From Methylophilales bacterium (lineage in GTDB: Bacteria > Pseudomonadota > Gammaproteobacteria > Burkholderiales > Methylophilaceae): a DNA stretch of 64,000 bases. Under the pieces are notes generated by a model. That model saw only the letters and a list, made by a program, of their open reading frames with translations. It did no database searches and was not told the origin of the DNA. Location: assembly GCA_019823025.1 (NCBI GenBank), contig CP081940.1, forward strand, positions 744,001-808,000, written 5' to 3'. Every line of letters starts with the position of its first letter. Within the stretch, counting starts at the first letter, position 1. Position numbers and translations under genes: made by a program. Of the stretch, positions 9,673 to 17,815 are shown piece after piece.

Positions 9673-10503
9673 TTAAGATATATTTTTTACTATCTTTGAC
9701 AATGTCTTTGAATAGTTTAATGAATAAAAATGTATGCTTGGGACGCCATATTGAATCAATGTTTCAGATAGTTCACTTATAAAATCTACGCCAAACTCTC
9801 TTAGTGAATCTAAATCGTCTGAATAATCTTCTAGTTTAAATTTTAACCATCTTGGTATTTCAGCTCCACAATTATTTGCGAACCTAATAAGTTGTTTACT
9901 GTTATAAATTGGCATAATCCCTGGGACAATCGGGATATTTATTGAATTCTTCTGACATTCATCAACGAATTTGAAATATGCATCAACATTATAAAAAAAC
10001 TGAGTTATTGCTGAATCTGCGCCTGCTTCAACTTTATTTTTAAAGTTTATAAAATCTTGTTTTGCAGTTTCTGATTCGGGATGAACCTCTGGATAAGCGC
10101 CCACATCAATTTTAAAAGTATTTCCCATTTCTGACTTAATAAAATTGACTAATTCATTTGCATAATTAAGTTCGCCAAAATTTATGCTACCCGAAGGGTT
10201 GTCACCTCGGAGAGCCACTAAATGATTTATTTTATTCGACTTATATTTATCTAATAACTCTTTAATTTCAGCTTTTGATGATGAGATACATGAAATGTGT
10301 GGTGTTGCATTAAAGCCTGACTTTTTAAGATCTATAACAGTATCTAAAGTTTTTTCTTTAGTTGAACCTCCTGCACCAAAAGTGACTGAAAAAAATTCAG
10401 GGCTACATACATTAAGTTCTTTAGCTGTTTGCATCAATTTATTAGCCCCCTCTTGAGTTTGAGGAGGATAAAATTCAAAGCTAAATGTTGTATTTCGAGC
10501 CAT
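9673..10503 (-). CDS. metF: Methylenetetrahydrofolate reductase
   Basis: It reduces 5,10-methylene-THF to 5-methyl-THF for methionine synthesis. The protein begins TTFSFEFYPPQT (the catalytic Glu of the family is in this SFEFFPP-type motif), followed by FFSVTFGAGGSTKEKT. The flavin and folate barrel motifs include HLVALRGDNP and the AITQFFYN block. At 276 aa it is close to the bacterial norm. It lies 9 bp downstream of ahcY and so is probably under the same SAH riboswitch. Confidence 0.95.
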   Translation of the reverse strand: MARNTTFSFEFYPPQTQEGANKLMQTAKELNVCSPEFFSVTFGAGGSTKEKTLDTVIDLKKSGFNATPHISCISSSKAEIKELLDKYKSNKINHLVALRGDNPSGSINFGELNYANELVNFIKSEMGNTFKIDVGAYPEVHPESETAKQDFINFKNKVEAGADSAITQFFYNVDAYFKFVDECQKNSINIPIVPGIMPIYNSKQLIRFANNCGAEIPRWLKFKLEDYSDDLDSLREFGVDFISELSETLIQYGVPSIHFYSLNYSKTLSKIVKNIS

Positions 10504-10512
10504 TAAATTATC

Positions 10513-11928
10513 TTAATATCGATAAGTGTCTGGTTTAAAAGGGCCCGTAACGTCAACATCAATATACTTTGCCTGTTCAGGTGTAAGCTTTGTTAACTCA
10601 GCATTTAAGTTTTTTAATTGAAGAACCGCTACTTTTTCATCCAAATGCTTAGGTAATGTGTAAACACCCAGAGGATATTTTTCTGGCTGAGTAAATAATT
10701 CAATCTGAGCAATGGTTTGATTAGCAAATGATGAACCCATAACATAACTTGGGTGCCCTGTCCCACAACCTAGATTAACTAATCGACCTTGAGCAAGGAG
10801 GATTATTCTTTTTTTATCTGGGAAGATAATATGATCAACTTGCGGTTTAATTTCCTCCCACTCGTAATTTGATAATGATTCAACATCAATTTCGTTATCA
10901 AAGTGTCCAATATTACAAACTATCGCTTGATCTTTCATTTTCTTCATGTGCTCATGTGTGATCACATGGTAATTTCCTGTTGCACTCACAAAAATATCTG
11001 CATGTTCAGCAGCATAATCCATCGTAACAACTCGATATCCTTCCATTGCCGCCTGTAAGGCGCAAATAGGATCAATTTCTGTTACCCATACTTGTGCAGA
11101 TAGTGCCCTTAGCGCTTGAGCAGAACCCTTACCGACATCTCCATAACCAGCAACGACTGCAATTTTTCCTGCCACCATAACGTCAGTAGCTCTTTTAATT
11201 GCATCAACTAATGATTCACGACAGCCATAAAGATTATCAAATTTCGATTTAGTAACTGAGTCGTTTACATTAATTGCAGGAAAACTTAACTCGTCATCCC
11301 GGAACATTTGATAAAGCCTCATGACTCCAGTTGTAGTTTCCTCAGTAACTCCCTTAATGTGACCAATTCTTTCTGAATACCATGTGGGATTTGTTTTTAA
11401 TTTTCCTTTTATCGCCGAGAACAAACATATTTCTTCTTCAGAGGTTGGATTATTTAGCACTGAAATATCTTTTTCAGCCTTAACGCCTAAATGAAGCAGA
11501 AGAGTAGCATCACCACCATCATCTAAAATCATATTGGAAAATTTTCTATCTTCCCATTCAAAAATGCGATGTGTAAATTCCCAATATTCATCGAGACTTT
11601 CGCCTTTAAAAGCAAAAACAGGCGTTCCACCTTCTGCAATCGCAGCCGCAGCATGATCTTGAGTTGAATATATGTTGCATGATGCCCATCTAACTTCTGC
11701 ACCTAATGCAATAAGCGTTTCGATAAGAACAGCTGTTTGAATTGTCATGTGTAAGGAACCACTAATTAGCGCACCTTTTAAAGGCTGGCTTGCCGCATAT
11801 TCATCCCTAATCGCTGTTAAACCTGGCATTTCTGTTTCGGCAATTGCAATTTCTTGCCTTCCAAACTTAGCTAGCTTGATATCTGATATTACGTAATCTT
11901 TGATTTTAGCTTCAGTCACTGTATTCAT
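10513..11928 (-). CDS. ahcY: S-adenosylhomocysteinase
   Basis: It hydrolyses SAH to homocysteine and adenosine, relieving product inhibition of methyltransferases. Substrate-binding residues appear in [18 protein letters not shown] and in [17 protein letters not shown]. The NAD-binding motif is [17 protein letters not shown], and the C-terminus KPDTYRY is diagnostic. The 471 aa length is that of proteobacterial enzymes with the extra insertion. A ribosome site (AGAGGA) lies 6–7 bases before the ATG. An SAH riboswitch occupies the leader, and metF follows closely. Confidence 0.97.
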   Translation of the reverse strand: MNTVTEAKIKDYVISDIKLAKFGRQEIAIAETEMPGLTAIRDEYAASQPLKGALISGSLHMTIQTAVLIETLIALGAEVRWASCNIYSTQDHAAAAIAEGGTPVFAFKGESLDEYWEFTHRIFEWEDRKFSNMILDDGGDATLLLHLGVKAEKDISVLNNPTSEEEICLFSAIKGKLKTNPTWYSERIGHIKGVTEETTTGVMRLYQMFRDDELSFPAINVNDSVTKSKFDNLYGCRESLVDAIKRATDVMVAGKIAVVAGYGDVGKGSAQALRALSAQVWVTEIDPICALQAAMEGYRVVTMDYAAEHADIFVSATGNYHVITHEHMKKMKDQAIVCNIGHFDNEIDVESLSNYEWEEIKPQVDHIIFPDKKRIILLAQGRLVNLGCGTGHPSYVMGSSFANQTIAQIELFTQPEKYPLGVYTLPKHLDEKVAVLQLKNLNAELTKLTPEQAKYIDVDVTGPFKPDTYRY

Positions 11929-11956
11929 TTTATTTTCCTCTAAATAAATAATTGTG

Positions 11957-11996
11957 ACCAGTTGGGGATTTTGTTCACCTATTATCCCGTTCTGGT
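11957..11996 (-). other. Leader hairpin between SAH aptamer and ahcY (possible expression platform)
   Basis: Read on the minus strand, ACCAG-aac-GGGAT pairs with ATCCC-caa-CTGGT, giving two 5-bp stems around a symmetric internal loop. The apical loop contains GGTGAAC (plus-strand 11973–11979). This is exactly complementary to GTTCACC (12006–12012), the 3' strand of the aptamer pseudoknot. The pairing could let the hairpin sense whether the pseudoknot is formed. The complementarity is seen directly; the switching role is inference. Confidence 0.5.
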
Positions 11997-12002
11997 ACGG
12001 TA

Positions 12003-12078
12003 AATGGTGAACGTCGTTACAAATTTATCATTTGTAATCCAAGCCTGGGATTGAATAATCTCGCAACGTTCCTTGGAA
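12003..12078 (-). promoter_or_regulatory. SAH riboswitch (ahcY leader)
   Basis: On the minus strand the order CCAAGGAACGTTGCGA … CCCAGGCTTGG … hairpin … AACGACGTTC matches the SAH riboswitch consensus. P1 pairs CCAAG (12072–12076) with CTTGG (12039–12043). The pseudoknot pairs GAACGT (12066–12071) with ACGTTC (12009–12014). Between them an 8-bp hairpin TTACAAAT/ATTTGTAA forms the variable stem. SAH riboswitches sit upstream of ahcY in many beta- and gammaproteobacteria and switch expression on when SAH accumulates. Identification rests on consensus and pairing read by eye. Confidence 0.9.
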
Positions 12079-12139
12079 AAGCGATATTAATTCATAATTA
12101 GCACTAAATCAAGACTTTATGAATTATTTTTCATTTAGG

Positions 12140-13279
12140 TTAAATCTTTTTATCGATCTTTTCCCATGAAAATTCGGGTTCTGTTCTGCCAAAATGGCCA
12201 TAAGCGGCCGTTTTTCTATAAATGGGCCTTAGAAGATCAAGCATATTCACAATACCTTTTGGTCGAAGGTCGAAATTTTCCATAACAATTTTTGAAAGCT
12301 CTTCATCAGATAGTTTTGCTGTACCAAAACTATCGACCATGATTGATGTTGGTTTAGCAACACCAATAGCATATGAAACCTGAACTAAACATTTATCAGC
12401 TAAGCCAGAAGCAACGATATTTTTTGCAACATATCTTGCAGCATAAGCTGCTGATCGATCGACTTTTGTTGGATCTTTTCCTGAAAATGCTCCTCCACCA
12501 TGCGGCGCAGCACCTCCATAAGTATCAACTATAATTTTTCTACCCGTCAGTCCGCAATCACCCTGAGGTCCACCAATAACAAATCTACCTGTAGGGTTGA
12601 TTAAATAATTAATTTCTCCTTTAATGAGATCTTTAGGGAGTACTGGTTTTATAATTTCTTCAATTACCGCTTCCCTTAAGTCCTTTAAAGGAATTTCTGG
12701 TGCATGTTGTGTTGATAGCACAATCGTATCTATTCTCTCTGGTTTTCCATCTTTATATTGCATCGTTACTTGTGATTTAGCATCTGGTCTTAACCAACTT
12801 AAAATACCTTTTTTCCTTATAAAAGACTGGCTCTCTACTAAGCGATGTGCGAGATGAATAGGCAGTGGCATAAACTGATCAGACTCGTTGCTTGCAAAAC
12901 CAAACATCAGACCTTGATCGCCAGCACCTTGATCCAATGGATCATCAAATGCTCCATCTACACCTTGAGCAATATCAGGCGATTGAATACCATACTTTAT
13001 TTGCACTTCACAAGTTTTATAATCGATTCCATAATCGATATTATTATAGCCAATGAATTCAAGAGTATCTCGGGCAACTTGCTCATAATCGACTTTTGCT
13101 GTTGTTGTAATTTCTCCACCAAGCACAACCAAATTTGTACTTGTAAGCGTTTCCGCTGCTACTCTAGCAACAGGGTCTTGTTCTAAAATTGCATCTAAAA
13201 TAGCATCAGATATTAAATCAGCAACTTTATCAGGATGACCTTCCGAAACAGATTCAGATGTAAAAAGATACTTTTTCAT
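12140..13279 (-). CDS. metK: S-adenosylmethionine synthetase
   Basis: It makes SAM from methionine and ATP. The true start is the ATG at 13279, giving [19 protein letters not shown]; the frame stays open 45 codons upstream, but that stretch has no MetK similarity and runs into the dapF region. Signatures [12 protein letters not shown] and [19 protein letters not shown] are present. The resulting 379 aa is standard. It is divergent from dapF, and lies upstream of the riboswitch-controlled ahcY–metF pair, so SAM synthesis and SAH removal are adjacent but separately controlled. Confidence 0.96.
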   Translation of the reverse strand: MKKYLFTSESVSEGHPDKVADLISDAILDAILEQDPVARVAAETLTSTNLVVLGGEITTTAKVDYEQVARDTLEFIGYNNIDYGIDYKTCEVQIKYGIQSPDIAQGVDGAFDDPLDQGAGDQGLMFGFASNESDQFMPLPIHLAHRLVESQSFIRKKGILSWLRPDAKSQVTMQYKDGKPERIDTIVLSTQHAPEIPLKDLREAVIEEIIKPVLPKDLIKGEINYLINPTGRFVIGGPQGDCGLTGRKIIVDTYGGAAPHGGGAFSGKDPTKVDRSAAYAARYVAKNIVASGLADKCLVQVSYAIGVAKPTSIMVDSFGTAKLSDEELSKIVMENFDLRPKGIVNMLDLLRPIYRKTAAYGHFGRTEPEFSWEKIDKKI

Positions 13280-13348
13280 TAGAATGATTTTATGTATGTA
13301 AACTTTAAAAAGAGCTAGAATACCAAAAAGACTTTCAAAAAGATACCA

Positions 13349-14134
13349 ATGAAATTTACAAAAATGCAAGGTACAGGAAATGACTTTATAGTTGTTGACC
13401 AGATTGATGAGCAATTTAACTTATCAAAATCATTAATTAGAAAGCTATCTGACAGATACTTTGGAATTGGATTTGACCAACTACTTATAATTGAAAAAAG
13501 TGATTTCCATGATGCTGATTTTAAATATCGTATCTTTAATTCTGATGGAGGTGAGGTTGAGCAATGTGGTAATGGTGCGCGTTGTTTTTATAAATATATA
13601 AAATATTATGGATTATCTGCTAATTCAACAATAAAAGTTGAGACGCTGTCAGGCATCACATCACTTTCACAAGATAATGAAGGTTTAGTTAAAGTTGATA
13701 TGGGATTACCTGATATCAGAACAACAATTAATAGGCATGGAGTTAATTATGATCATGTCTTAATTGGCAATCCCCATGCTGTCATAAATTTGGCAGATAA
13801 TAATATTTCAGAAAAAGATTATCAAGATGTTGCTAATGATATCCAAAGCACTTGGAAGGATGGAATTAATGTAGGCTTTATGTCTATCATAGATAAAAAC
13901 TCAATAAAGCTTAGGGTTTTCGAAAGGGGTAGTGGCTTCACTATGGCCTGTGGATCTGGTGCTTGTGCTGCTTCCGCTGTTGCTATTTCAAAAAATAAAT
14001 TAGAGATGCCTATCACTGTAAACATGGATGGTGGAGTGGTTCAGATTGATTGGGATATGAAAAATACAATGACTTTAAGTGGTTCAGCTGAAATAAGCTT
14101 CGAAGGAGAAGTCAACCTAAATGCATATGCTTAA
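13349..14134 (+). CDS. dapF: Diaminopimelate epimerase
   Basis: It interconverts LL- and meso-diaminopimelate for lysine and peptidoglycan synthesis. The two catalytic cysteines are visible in [11 protein letters not shown] and in [13 protein letters not shown], and the N-terminus [17 protein letters not shown] is characteristic. At 261 aa it is slightly short but complete. xerC follows after 12 bp. The DUF484 gene usually found between dapF and xerC is absent. Confidence 0.96.
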   Translation: MKFTKMQGTGNDFIVVDQIDEQFNLSKSLIRKLSDRYFGIGFDQLLIIEKSDFHDADFKYRIFNSDGGEVEQCGNGARCFYKYIKYYGLSANSTIKVETLSGITSLSQDNEGLVKVDMGLPDIRTTINRHGVNYDHVLIGNPHAVINLADNNISEKDYQDVANDIQSTWKDGINVGFMSIIDKNSIKLRVFERGSGFTMACGSGACAASAVAISKNKLEMPITVNMDGGVVQIDWDMKNTMTLSGSAEISFEGEVNLNAYA

Positions 14135-14146
14135 ATTTATAAGACT

Positions 14147-15040
14147 ATGGATGATATAAAACTCCTTCAAGCTTATAAAGATTTCATATCATTCGAAAGA
14201 AGATTAAGTGATCACACAGTTAAAAACTACTTTAGAGATATCGATATGTTGATTCAACATAATAAAGGCATATCACTTGAGGAATTAAAATCAAATAATA
14301 TTAGAAATAGCATTGCATCACTTCATGCAAGAGGGCTCAGTAGTAATTCATTATCAAGAATTCTATCGTCCTGGAAAGGTCTATTTGTTTTCCTGGTTGA
14401 TCAATATCATTTTAAGCATAATCCCGTTTTGGAAATTAAAGCGCCTAAAAAAATTAAAAAATTACCTCAGACACTTTCTGTCGACCAAACTATAAAGTTA
14501 GTCAATATTGCTGGGGATGATTTTATTTCTTTGAGAGATCATGCCATTTTAGAGCTGTTTTATTCTTCAGGATTAAGGCTATCTGAATTGGTTAACTTAA
14601 AGATAGAGGATATAAATTTTTCGGATGAGATTATTTCGGTTTTAGGGAAAGGTAAGAAGGTGCGTATTGTCCCTATAGGTAAAGAAGCCATACAAGCTCT
14701 CAGAAAATGGATTAAAAGTAGATCTCAACTTAAAAACGTAGCTAATAATTCAGTTCTTTTTTTAACTACCCAAACAAAACAGCTCACTCAAAGGGCAGTT
14801 CAATATCGTTTAAAATTTTGGGCAAAAAAACAGGGAATATCTGAAAATATTCATCCACATTTACTTCGACATAGTTTTGCCTCACATTTATTACAATCAA
14901 GCCAAGATTTAAGAGCTGTTCAGGAGTTATTAGGTCACGAAAATATTAGTTCAACGCAAATTTATACTCACTTAGATTTTCAGCATTTAGCAAAAACCTA
15001 TGACCAAGCACACCCACGTGCAAAAAAAAATAAAAAGTGA
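14147..15040 (+). CDS. xerC: Tyrosine recombinase XerC
   Basis: This is a site-specific recombinase that resolves chromosome dimers at dif together with XerD. An N-terminal SAM-like core-binding domain (about residues 1–90) precedes the catalytic domain. Catalytic residues are seen: Arg in SGLRLSELVNL, Lys in LGKGKKVRIVPI, HxxR in HPHLLRHSFASHLL, His in LLGHENISSTQ and Tyr in IYTH. The 297 aa length and location after dapF favour XerC over XerD or a phage integrase. Confidence 0.93.
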   Translation: MDDIKLLQAYKDFISFERRLSDHTVKNYFRDIDMLIQHNKGISLEELKSNNIRNSIASLHARGLSSNSLSRILSSWKGLFVFLVDQYHFKHNPVLEIKAPKKIKKLPQTLSVDQTIKLVNIAGDDFISLRDHAILELFYSSGLRLSELVNLKIEDINFSDEIISVLGKGKKVRIVPIGKEAIQALRKWIKSRSQLKNVANNSVLFLTTQTKQLTQRAVQYRLKFWAKKQGISENIHPHLLRHSFASHLLQSSQDLRAVQELLGHENISSTQIYTHLDFQHLAKTYDQAHPRAKKNKK

Positions 15041-15087
15041 CCGAAGTTTTCATTGATAGCTCTTATGAATTAAATTATAGTTAAAAG

Positions 15088-15279
15088 ATGGATGAAGAAA
15101 TTAAAGCACTTGAAGCTAAGTTAACTGAATTAGTCAATGCAGTCAGCTCACTTAGGCATGAAAATAATGAAATCAAGCCCTCTGTTGAAAAATTACAGGA
15201 GGAAAATAGAATTTTAAAATCCAAAATTAACGAAGCCACTATGAAAATTGAAAATCTTCTTGGACAACTTCCAAGCTAA
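15088..15279 (+). CDS. Small coiled-coil protein, TIGR02449/ZapB-like
   Basis: This is a 63 aa, almost entirely coiled-coil protein (heptad-rich, LEAKLTELVNAVSSLRHEN). Its size and position directly ahead of zapA match the TIGR02449 family, regarded as ZapB-like. It ends 2 bp before the zapA start. A role in the Z-ring is inferred from that context; the sequence alone shows only a coiled coil. Confidence 0.75.
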   Translation: MDEEIKALEAKLTELVNAVSSLRHENNEIKPSVEKLQEENRILKSKINEATMKIENLLGQLPS

Positions 15280-15281
15280 TT

Positions 15282-15566
15282 ATGAAACAAGTCGAAATCA
15301 AATTATTGGGTCGAGATTTTACGATTGCATGCCCTGAAGAAGAGGAAGCCAACCTTCAGAAATCAATTAATTATTTAGCTAATAAAATTGATGAAGTTCA
15401 AAAATCAGGCAATATCATTGGCGTAGATAAAACTATTATTATGGCAGCTTTAAATATTACACATGAATTTTTGAACCATGATGTAACTTCAAGCGTCCAT
15501 ATTGTAGATTATAAAAAAAAGATAACGAACTTAACTTCATTAGTTGATCAAGCATTAGAAAGTTAA
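15282..15566 (+). CDS. zapA: Cell division protein ZapA
   Basis: This 94 aa protein binds and bundles FtsZ at midcell. It opens MKQVEIKLLGRDFTIACPEEE, typical of ZapA, followed by the amphipathic helix region and a C-terminal helix. It is co-transcribed with the preceding coiled-coil gene and lies immediately upstream of the 6S RNA gene, the standard zapA–ssrS arrangement of beta- and gammaproteobacteria. Confidence 0.9.
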   Translation: MKQVEIKLLGRDFTIACPEEEEANLQKSINYLANKIDEVQKSGNIIGVDKTIIMAALNITHEFLNHDVTSSVHIVDYKKKITNLTSLVDQALES

Positions 15567-15573
15567 ATATTTT

Positions 15574-15762
15574 TTTTGATGTTGCTTAGATTATTTATTC
15601 CTTGAACTAGTCTATAGCATCGGTTTTAGTCAATCAGAATGTGGTGTGATCACACACGATTGGGTTACCTTTTAAGGGCTCTTGGCGTGTGAACCTAAAG
15701 CTTCTTAGTCTATTACCACCTGAACCCTTGGTTCTGGATGCTAATCTAGGCAGCATCAAAAA
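15574..15762 (+). ncRNA. ssrS: 6S RNA
   Basis: This regulatory RNA mimics an open promoter and sequesters sigma-70 RNA polymerase in stationary phase. The ends pair: GATGTTGC (15578–15585) with GCAGCATC (15750–15757). Internal blocks resemble E. coli 6S, including AGAATGTGGTGTGAT on the 5' side and CCACCTGAACCCTTGGTTCTG followed by a GGCAGCATC end on the 3' side. Location after zapA is the conserved one. The exact ends are estimates. The folate-ligase gene that often follows ssrS is not here. Confidence 0.88.
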
Positions 15763-15763
15763 A

Positions 15764-16129
15764 TCATAATTTCGCATGATATTTTAGGTCACTTAACTCC
15801 ATCACATCCAAAGCTTTTTCGTTAGTGGCTTCTAGTATAACCGCTGGTGCACTTCCAGCATCGGCAGATTCAAGCCATCTACTTGCACATAAACACCATC
15901 TATCTCCAGCTTTTAAGCCAGGGAAATTAAATTCTGGCCTAGGAGTTATTAGGTCATTTCCTTTTTCTTTTGAAAATTGTAAAAACTCGTCAGTCATCTC
16001 AGCGCATAAAGTATGTTGTCCACTATCAGTCTCACAGTGGGTGCAACTCCCGTCCCTAAAATAACCTGTAAGCGGTTCTAAACTGCAAACTTCTAATTTT
16101 TTCCCCAAAACATTTTTTTTTACCATCAT
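15764..16129 (-). CDS. DUF2237 family protein
   Basis: This 121 aa protein matches the DUF2237 family, with conserved Cys- and Trp-rich segments: SLEPLTGYFRDGSCTHCETD, GQHTLCAEMTDEFLQFSK and GDRWCLCASRW. Its function is unknown. Two consecutive ATG codons make the start uncertain by one residue. It is convergent with the 6S RNA gene and divergent from the EVE gene. Confidence 0.85.
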   Translation of the reverse strand: MMVKKNVLGKKLEVCSLEPLTGYFRDGSCTHCETDSGQHTLCAEMTDEFLQFSKEKGNDLITPRPEFNFPGLKAGDRWCLCASRWLESADAGSAPAVILEATNEKALDVMELSDLKYHAKL

Positions 16130-16194
16130 TTTATCTCTTGTATTAAAATCTAATTAACAATAACAAGAAATTAAAAATTTAGGAACAATTTAGT

Positions 16195-16662
16195 ATGCGC
16201 TACTGGTTAATGAAATCAGAACCTTCAGTTTTTACTGTAGAAGATTTAGAAAAAAGTCCTCATCAAACTGTCAAGTGGATTCCAACGAAGGGAATAAGAA
16301 ACTACCAGGCTAGAAATTTTATGAGAGATGATATGTCTTTGGGTGATCTTGCTTTTTTTTACCAATCAAACTGTGATACGCCAGGCATAGTTGGAATAAT
16401 GAAGATTTCTAAACTTGCTTACCCTGATCCTCTTCAATTTATTGAAGGGCATAAATATTTTGATCCTAAATCATCAATGGATAAACCAAGATGGTTAAAT
16501 GTAGACGTCACTTTAGTAAAAAAAGTACCTCTTATTGAGCTTAAGCATTTAAGAGAATTTTCTGAACTTGAAAGTATGTTGATACTAAGAAAGGGCAACC
16601 GACTTTCGATTACCCCTGTATCAGAAAATGAATGGGAATTTATAAATAAGCAAATTAATTAG
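16195..16662 (+). CDS. EVE domain protein
   Basis: This 155 aa protein is a single EVE domain, opening MRYWLMKSEPSVFTVEDLE with the conserved GIRNYQARNFMRDDM block and VGIMKISKLAYPDP. EVE domains belong to the PUA-like superfamily and are thought to read modified bases. The zapA–ssrS–EVE neighbourhood is common in betaproteobacteria. Its 3' end overlaps the convergent beta-propeller gene by 8 bp. The specific ligand is unknown. Confidence 0.88.
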   Translation: MRYWLMKSEPSVFTVEDLEKSPHQTVKWIPTKGIRNYQARNFMRDDMSLGDLAFFYQSNCDTPGIVGIMKISKLAYPDPLQFIEGHKYFDPKSSMDKPRWLNVDVTLVKKVPLIELKHLREFSELESMLILRKGNRLSITPVSENEWEFINKQIN

Positions 16663-17746
16663 GTTGATCTAAACTTCCAATTGATTTTGGGTAAGTCACT
16701 ATTCCCCATGGGATACCAGCTACTGGTATTCTTTTTTTAATTTTAAGGCTTCCTGAATCAATAACTAAAACTTCATCGGACCTTCCGCAAGCTAGCAATA
16801 TATCTTTAGCATCTGGTGTAAATGTAAAATGCCAACATCTTCTACCATCTGTTCTCACTCTATCAATCTTCTCAAATGTCTTGCCGTCATAAACCTCTAA
16901 AGTACTTCTTTTTTTATAGCCGCCACTTGCAGCAACATATAACTTATCGCCACTATGATTAAAGCTTACACCGTAGGGTGAATTACCCGTGTGCATATCA
17001 CCTTCATCAACATCATGTTTAGTATCAACCGTTTTAATGTAATCAAAATTCTTATCTAAGACGATAAAATTGTTACTGTGTTCTAAAGTAGCAATATAAA
17101 ATTGACCATTTGGTGAAATTTTTATTCCTCTGGGTCTTAGACCATAATCTGAAGCATCAACTGTCTTTACGATGTCTCCTGAATCAAAATCATGAATAGT
17201 GACAGTATTATCAGCTTCATTAGTCACTATTACTTTTGAACCGTCTTCACTAAACTCGATACCTTCAGTTTCAGGTCCGGCAGTAATCTCTCTTACTTTT
17301 TTATTTTTATCTAAATCAACAACGGCAACTTTTGCTGGTGTTCTATCATCATCGTCATCGTCATCTTCTTCATGTTTCATATCCCCTTTTGCAGGTGGCT
17401 TGCCTGTTGAAGAAGGTTCTGTAGAAACAAATATTTGATTTTTATATACTCGTACAAATTCAGGGTTGATCCCTACATCAATATTTATTACTTCCTTCGT
17501 ATCATAATTAATCTTTGATAAGTTAGCATCAGCTTTATTGGCTGTAATTAAATGTTTACCGTCATCCGTAACACCTATACCCCTTGGATAGCCTGCACCT
17601 ACATCTATTTGCTCAGCTACTTCCATTGAATTTAAATCAATGACAGTGATACCCCCCTCTTGTGATGTGATGAATGCCTTTCCTCTGTCAGCCTCGCCAC
17701 AACCTGCTAACAGTATTACTAAAAAAAATAATTTAACGTATTTCAT
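16655..17746 (-). CDS. YVTN-type beta-propeller lipoprotein
   Basis: This 363 aa protein has a lipoprotein signal (KLFFLVILLAGC, Cys about residue 16), followed by repeated YVTN-type blades such as AFITSQEGGITVIDLNS and VIDSGSLKIKKRIPVAGIPW. It resembles the 'PQQ-dependent catabolism-associated' beta-propeller family, whose members usually lie in alcohol-oxidation operons; here it stands alone. An acidic insert, EEDDDDDDD (about residues 126–134), coded by GAT/GAC triplets, interrupts the blades. It probably sits on a membrane facing the periplasm; no enzymatic function is evident. Confidence 0.72.
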   Translation of the reverse strand: MKYVKLFFLVILLAGCGEADRGKAFITSQEGGITVIDLNSMEVAEQIDVGAGYPRGIGVTDDGKHLITANKADANLSKINYDTKEVINIDVGINPEFVRVYKNQIFVSTEPSSTGKPPAKGDMKHEEDDDDDDDRTPAKVAVVDLDKNKKVREITAGPETEGIEFSEDGSKVIVTNEADNTVTIHDFDSGDIVKTVDASDYGLRPRGIKISPNGQFYIATLEHSNNFIVLDKNFDYIKTVDTKHDVDEGDMHTGNSPYGVSFNHSGDKLYVAASGGYKKRSTLEVYDGKTFEKIDRVRTDGRRCWHFTFTPDAKDILLACGRSDEVLVIDSGSLKIKKRIPVAGIPWGIVTYPKSIGSLDQPN

Positions 17747-17815
17747 AACTTCCTCATATTGATGTAATTTTTGTAAATAATATATACCCAGAATAATCTT
17801 ACAACCTGAAAATCA

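Noticed and set aside
12845..13186. A 113-codon plus-strand ORF
   Set aside because: It is antisense to metK, whose signatures cover the same bases; the predicted protein looks random.
13280..13414. 45-codon N-terminal extension of metK
   Set aside because: It has no MetK similarity, would overlap the divergent dapF start and lengthens the protein beyond the family norm.
14147..15040. xerC considered as a phage or island integrase
   Set aside because: Length, position after dapF and absence of tRNA, attachment repeats or phage genes nearby fit housekeeping XerC.
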